A DNA stretch of 64,000 nucleotides, from assembly GCA_001295905.1 (NCBI GenBank), contig LJHT01000036.1, positions 1-64,000 of the forward strand, in the 5' to 3' direction. Position numbers and translations under genes: made by a program. Positions 61,130 to 64,000 of the stretch are shown here, one piece after another (the stretch's first letter is position 1; every line of letters starts with the position of its first letter). The notes under the pieces were generated by a model. It was not told the DNA's origin. It did no database searches and saw nothing but the letters and a program-made list of their open reading frames with translations. This DNA is from a beta proteobacterium AAP51 (GTDB taxonomy: Bacteria > Pseudomonadota > Gammaproteobacteria > Burkholderiales > Burkholderiaceae_C).

Positions 61130-61935
61130 CGGGTGTCCTGGGTTTCGCGGGGCAGGCCGAACAGGGCCTCGGTGTTGGCCGTGGTGGCCCGGGCCACGGT
61201 TTCCAGCGGCAGTTGCTTCAGGGCCGCCAGCTGCGCCGCCACGTGCGGCACCCAGGCCGGCTGGTTGGTCTTGCCGCGGTGCGGCATGGGCGCCAGGTAG
61301 GGGCTGTCGGTCTCGATCAGGCAGCGCTCCAGCGGCACCGCGCGCGCCACCTCGCGCAGCGCCTCGGCGTTGCGGAAGGTGAGGATGCCGGAAAAGGAAA
61401 TGTGGAAACCCAGCTCCAGCGCCGCGATGGCCACTTCCATGGTCTCGGTGAAGCAATGGAAGACGCCGCGCACGGCGCCCTGCCCGGCTTGTGCCATTTC
61501 CTCGCGCAGCACGGCCAGCGTGTCTTCGCTGGCGCTGCGCGTGTGGATGACCAGCGGCAGCCCCGTGGCCGCCGCCGCACGGATGTGCACGCGGAAACGT
61601 TCGCGCTGCCAGGCCATCTCGGCCACGGTGCGTCCGTTCAGGCGGTAGTAGTCGAGCCCGGTCTCGCCGATGGCCACCACCTTGGGCAGGGCGGCGCGTT
61701 GCAGCAGGTCTTCGAGCGTGGGTTCCTGGATGCCCTCGTTGTCGGGGTGCACGCCCACGCTGCACCAGAAGTTGCCGTGCGCCGTGGCCAGCGCATGCAC
61801 CTGCGGAAACTCTTCCAGCGTGGTGCAGATGCACAGGGCACGGCTCACCTGGGCCTCGGCCATGGCCTGCCGCAGTTCAGGCAGGCGGGCCTGCAGTTCA
61901 GGGAAGCTAAGGTGGCAGTGGGAATCGATGTACAT
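61126..61935 (-). CDS. tatD: TatD-family metal-dependent hydrolase/DNase
   Basis: 269 aa. Metal-binding DSHCHLSFPELQARLPELR (HxH), then GVHPDNEG, VVAIGETGLDYYR and ETDSPYLAPMPHRGKTNQPA. Members are 3'-5' exonucleases/DNases or peptidases of the TIM-barrel amidohydrolase fold. Overlaps the ankyrin gene by 4 bp. The order tmk-holB-pilZ-tatD agrees with the conserved neighbourhood of pilZ in gammaproteobacteria (for example Pseudomonas). Confidence 0.93.
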   Translation of the reverse strand: MYIDSHCHLSFPELQARLPELRQAMAEAQVSRALCICTTLEEFPQVHALATAHGNFWCSVGVHPDNEGIQEPTLEDLLQRAALPKVVAIGETGLDYYRLNGRTVAEMAWQRERFRVHIRAAAATGLPLVIHTRSASEDTLAVLREEMAQAGQGAVRGVFHCFTETMEVAIAALELGFHISFSGILTFRNAEALREVARAVPLERCLIETDSPYLAPMPHRGKTNQPAWVPHVAAQLAALKQLPLETVARATTANTEALFGLPRETQDTR

Positions 61936-62025
61936 GGCGGGCCGGTAAGCCTGGAACGAGCCCGACGCGAGCTGGCGGCGGGCCTGGGGCGGCAGCCCGC
62001 AAGGCGCCGCGCCCTGCGCGTGCCG

Positions 62026-62439
62026 CTACAGCGTCTGCGTGGGTTTGCTCGAAGAGATGCTGGTGCCCAGCACTTCCTCGATCTTCACCTTGAGCTGGCG
62101 CGACTTTTCGTCGTTCGGGAAACGCACGCCCACGCCTTGCGTGCGGCCGCCCGAGGCGTTGGGCGGCGTGATCCAGGCTACCTTGCCGGCCACCGGAAAA
62201 CGTTGCGGGTCGTCGGGCAGTGAAAGCAGCAGGTAGATGTCTTCGCCCAGCTTGTAGTCGCGCGTGGTGGGCACGAACAGCCCGCCGTCGGTGAAGACCG
62301 GGATGTAGGCCGCGTAGAGCGCGCCCTTCTCGCGGAACACCAGCTGGATGACGCTGGGCCGGCTGGCCACCGCCGTGTTCGCGCCTGGGGCCACGGGTGG
62401 GCCCAGGCCACCGGCGCGCGTGGGGGTGCTGTCCTTCAT
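62026..62439 (-). CDS. pilZ: Type IV pilus PilZ-domain protein
   Basis: 137 aa. PilZ fold: SVIQLVFREKGALYAAYIPV, FVPTTRDYKLGEDIYLLLSL, PVAGKVAWITPPNASGGRTQ and QGVGVRFPNDEKSRQLKVKI. The RxxxR c-di-GMP motif at the start of the domain is absent, as in the T4P PilZ that works without c-di-GMP. Positioned between tatD and holB as in Pseudomonas. Needed for pilus biogenesis in known members. Confidence 0.9.
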   Translation of the reverse strand: MKDSTPTRAGGLGPPVAPGANTAVASRPSVIQLVFREKGALYAAYIPVFTDGGLFVPTTRDYKLGEDIYLLLSLPDDPQRFPVAGKVAWITPPNASGGRTQGVGVRFPNDEKSRQLKVKIEEVLGTSISSSKPTQTL

Positions 62440-62466
62440 GGTCCGAGTGTATCCATCCCTGCGCCG

Positions 62467-63570
62467 TCAACGGGCCGGGGCGCTGGCGGCGCGGCTGCCG
62501 TTGCCCGGGCCCGCGGGTGCGGAAAGTGCCTGCGCACCGCCATTCACCAGAGATTCGATCAGGAGCGCTTCGCTCCAGGGGTGGTCGGCATGCCTGGCCA
62601 CGCGGCGCAGTTCCGCCGCCCATGCCGCTAAAGCGGGCATGGCGGGCAAGGCCGGCAACGCGGCGCGGTGCGCCCAGGCCTCGGCCGGAAAGTAGTGCGG
62701 CGCAGCGCCGCTGGCCCGCGCCATGGCGTCGTGGCAGAGTTTCTGCAGGGCGTCGACGACGCGTGGAATGGGCCAGCCCGACAGCGCCGAAGCCTGCCCA
62801 GCCGCCACCGCCGCCGGCAGCGCGGCCCAGGCGCGCGCGTTCACACCTGCCTGCACCAGGGCCAGCACGTCCAGCGGCCGGCCGCTGCAGGCGGCCAGCA
62901 GCAGCCGGGCTTCGGCGGCATCGGCCACGCCCTGGGCCTGCAGCCAGGGCAAAGCCACGGCCTCCGGCGGTGCGGGCAGGCGCAGCAGTTGGCAGCGGCT
63001 GCGCACCGTGGGCAGCAAGGTGGCGGGGTCGCTGGTGGTCAGCAGCAGCCGGGTGCCTGCCGCGGGTTCTTCCAGCGTCTTGAGCAAGGCGTTGGCCGAC
63101 TGCAGGTTCAGCACCTCGGCCGGGTGCAACAGCGCGGCCTTGCCCTGGCCCCGCGCGCTGGTGCGCGTGCTGCGTTCGATGAGCAGGCGCACTTCGTCGA
63201 TGCGTATCTGGCGGCTGGGCTTGCGCTTGCTGTCCTCGCCGTCGGTCTTGTCGTCGGGCAGCGGCCAGCCGTGATCACGGCGCAGGGTTTCGGGCAGCAG
63301 CACCGTCAGGTCGGGGTGCAGATGGCTATGGATCAGGCGGCAGCTGCCACAGCGCCCGCAGGGGCGCAGCGCGCGGGCGGGGGCGGCCTCGCCCTGCCCT
63401 TCGCACAGCCAGGCCTGCGCCAGCACCAGCCCGAAAGCCAGCGCGCCGACGCCGGGCGCGCCATGCACCAGCAGTGCATGGCCCCGGTGCGTGCGCAGGG
63501 CCTGGGCCAGGGGCTCGGCCAGCCAGGGCAGCGGCAGCGCGCCGTCTTCGCCCACCACCAGGTCGTTCAT
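62467..63570 (-). CDS. holB: DNA polymerase III delta' subunit
   Basis: Clamp-loader subunit. 367 aa. Region [20 protein letters not shown] (degenerate P-loop, as usual in delta'), [17 protein letters not shown] (zinc Cys), [40 protein letters not shown]. The frame is open upstream, but the ATG at 63570 overlaps the tmk stop by 4 bp and gives the family N-terminus ([16 protein letters not shown]). Confidence 0.94.
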   Translation of the reverse strand: MNDLVVGEDGALPLPWLAEPLAQALRTHRGHALLVHGAPGVGALAFGLVLAQAWLCEGQGEAAPARALRPCGRCGSCRLIHSHLHPDLTVLLPETLRRDHGWPLPDDKTDGEDSKRKPSRQIRIDEVRLLIERSTRTSARGQGKAALLHPAEVLNLQSANALLKTLEEPAAGTRLLLTTSDPATLLPTVRSRCQLLRLPAPPEAVALPWLQAQGVADAAEARLLLAACSGRPLDVLALVQAGVNARAWAALPAAVAAGQASALSGWPIPRVVDALQKLCHDAMARASGAAPHYFPAEAWAHRAALPALPAMPALAAWAAELRRVARHADHPWSEALLIESLVNGGAQALSAPAGPGNGSRAASAPAR

Positions 63571-64000
63571 GCGCGGGCCAGGGTCTGCAGATGCGCTTCG
63601 ATCTGCGCCCACACGGCCGGGCGCTCGGCGCTGGCGTCCACGCGTGCGAAGCGGCGCGGGTCGGCGGCGCAGCGCGCGGCATAGGCGGCGCTGACGCGTT
63701 CGAAGAAGGCCTCGTCCTGGGCCTCGAAGCGGTCGGGCACGCGCACGGCCGCGCGCCGCGCCGCGGCGGTGGCGGGGGCCAGCTCGAACCACAGCGTGAG
63801 GTCGGGCTGGCGCAGGCCGGCCGGGCCGCCCTGCACCCAGGTTTCCAGCTGGCGCAGCACGGCCAGGTCGAAGCCGCGGCCACCGCCCTGGTAGGCGAAG
63901 GTGGCGTCGGTGAAACGGTCGCACAGCACCGTGGCGCCCCGCGCCAGCGCGGGTTCGATGTGCTGCTGCAGGTGGTCGCGTCGGGCGGCGAAGACGAGCA
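63567..64000 (-). CDS. tmk: Thymidylate kinase, truncated by window edge
   Basis: Phosphorylates dTMP to dTDP. Visible part (144 codons) runs from [20 protein letters not shown] to [28 protein letters not shown] is the dTMP/Arg region and [20 protein letters not shown] the core beta strand and lid region. The N-terminal P-loop and the start lie beyond 64000. The stop overlaps the holB start by 4 bp. Confidence 0.93.
   Translation of the reverse strand, partial: LVFAARRDHLQQHIEPALARGATVLCDRFTDATFAYQGGGRGFDLAVLRQLETWVQGGPAGLRQPDLTLWFELAPATAAARRAAVRVPDRFEAQDEAFFERVSAAYAARCAADPRRFARVDASAERPAVWAQIEAHLQTLARA

Overview
The window is high-GC DNA from a betaproteobacterial chromosome, most likely Burkholderiales. 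The evidence is the pyruvate dehydrogenase E3 with its own lipoyl domain, the rimP-nusA-infB-rbfA-truB-typA order, the tmk-holB-pilZ-tatD order and the general gene style. Genes are tightly packed and often overlap by 4 bp. There are no transposase genes and no CRISPR array. All function calls come from reading the sequence and from remembered family knowledge; nothing was searched.

Left part (1-20 kb): the 3' part of aceF and lpdA (pyruvate dehydrogenase E2 and E3). A glycogen locus follows, with glgP-glgB-glgX-malQ on the minus strand divergent from glgC-glgA on the plus strand, and an inverted repeat between the two arms. Next come tRNA-Ser(GGA), a DUF2237/SPFH/NfeD group, a large PLP amino-acid decarboxylase and fabI.

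Middle part (20-47 kb): a translation/transcription operon (rimP, nusA, infB, rbfA, truB, typA) behind a structured leader with a terminator-like hairpin. Then an EamA transporter, a wax ester synthase/DGAT, two alpha/beta hydrolases, a drug/lipid-type ABC pair and a TIGR03790 lipoprotein. A probable betaine-lipid operon (HAD-like protein, btaA, btaB, and a fusion of a cyclic-nucleotide-type domain to a CPBP membrane domain) is followed by an XPD/DinG helicase with an N-terminal nuclease-like domain and an Mla/Pqi-type lipid ABC transporter (mlaE, F, D and a pqiC-like lipoprotein).

Most interesting part (47-59 kb): a probable selenium-metabolite locus. An EgtB/SenA-type enzyme and a SenB-type glycosyltransferase are divergent and share a start region. 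SelD (SenC role) follows senB. A PhnCDEE-like ABC transporter, probably for a selenium oxyanion, follows senA. This matches selenoneine biosynthesis. The senA arm continues without a strand change into an SMR transporter, a SAM methyltransferase, an ATP-grasp enzyme and a YHS-domain lipoprotein, which may be an undescribed extension of the pathway. No hercynine synthase (EgtD) is present in the window.

Right part (59-64 kb): a 431-bp gene-free stretch holds a clear chromosomal dif (XerCD) site and three imperfect direct repeats, so this is probably the replication terminus. It is followed by small uncharacterised genes, an ankyrin protein, tatD, pilZ, holB and the 3' part of tmk.
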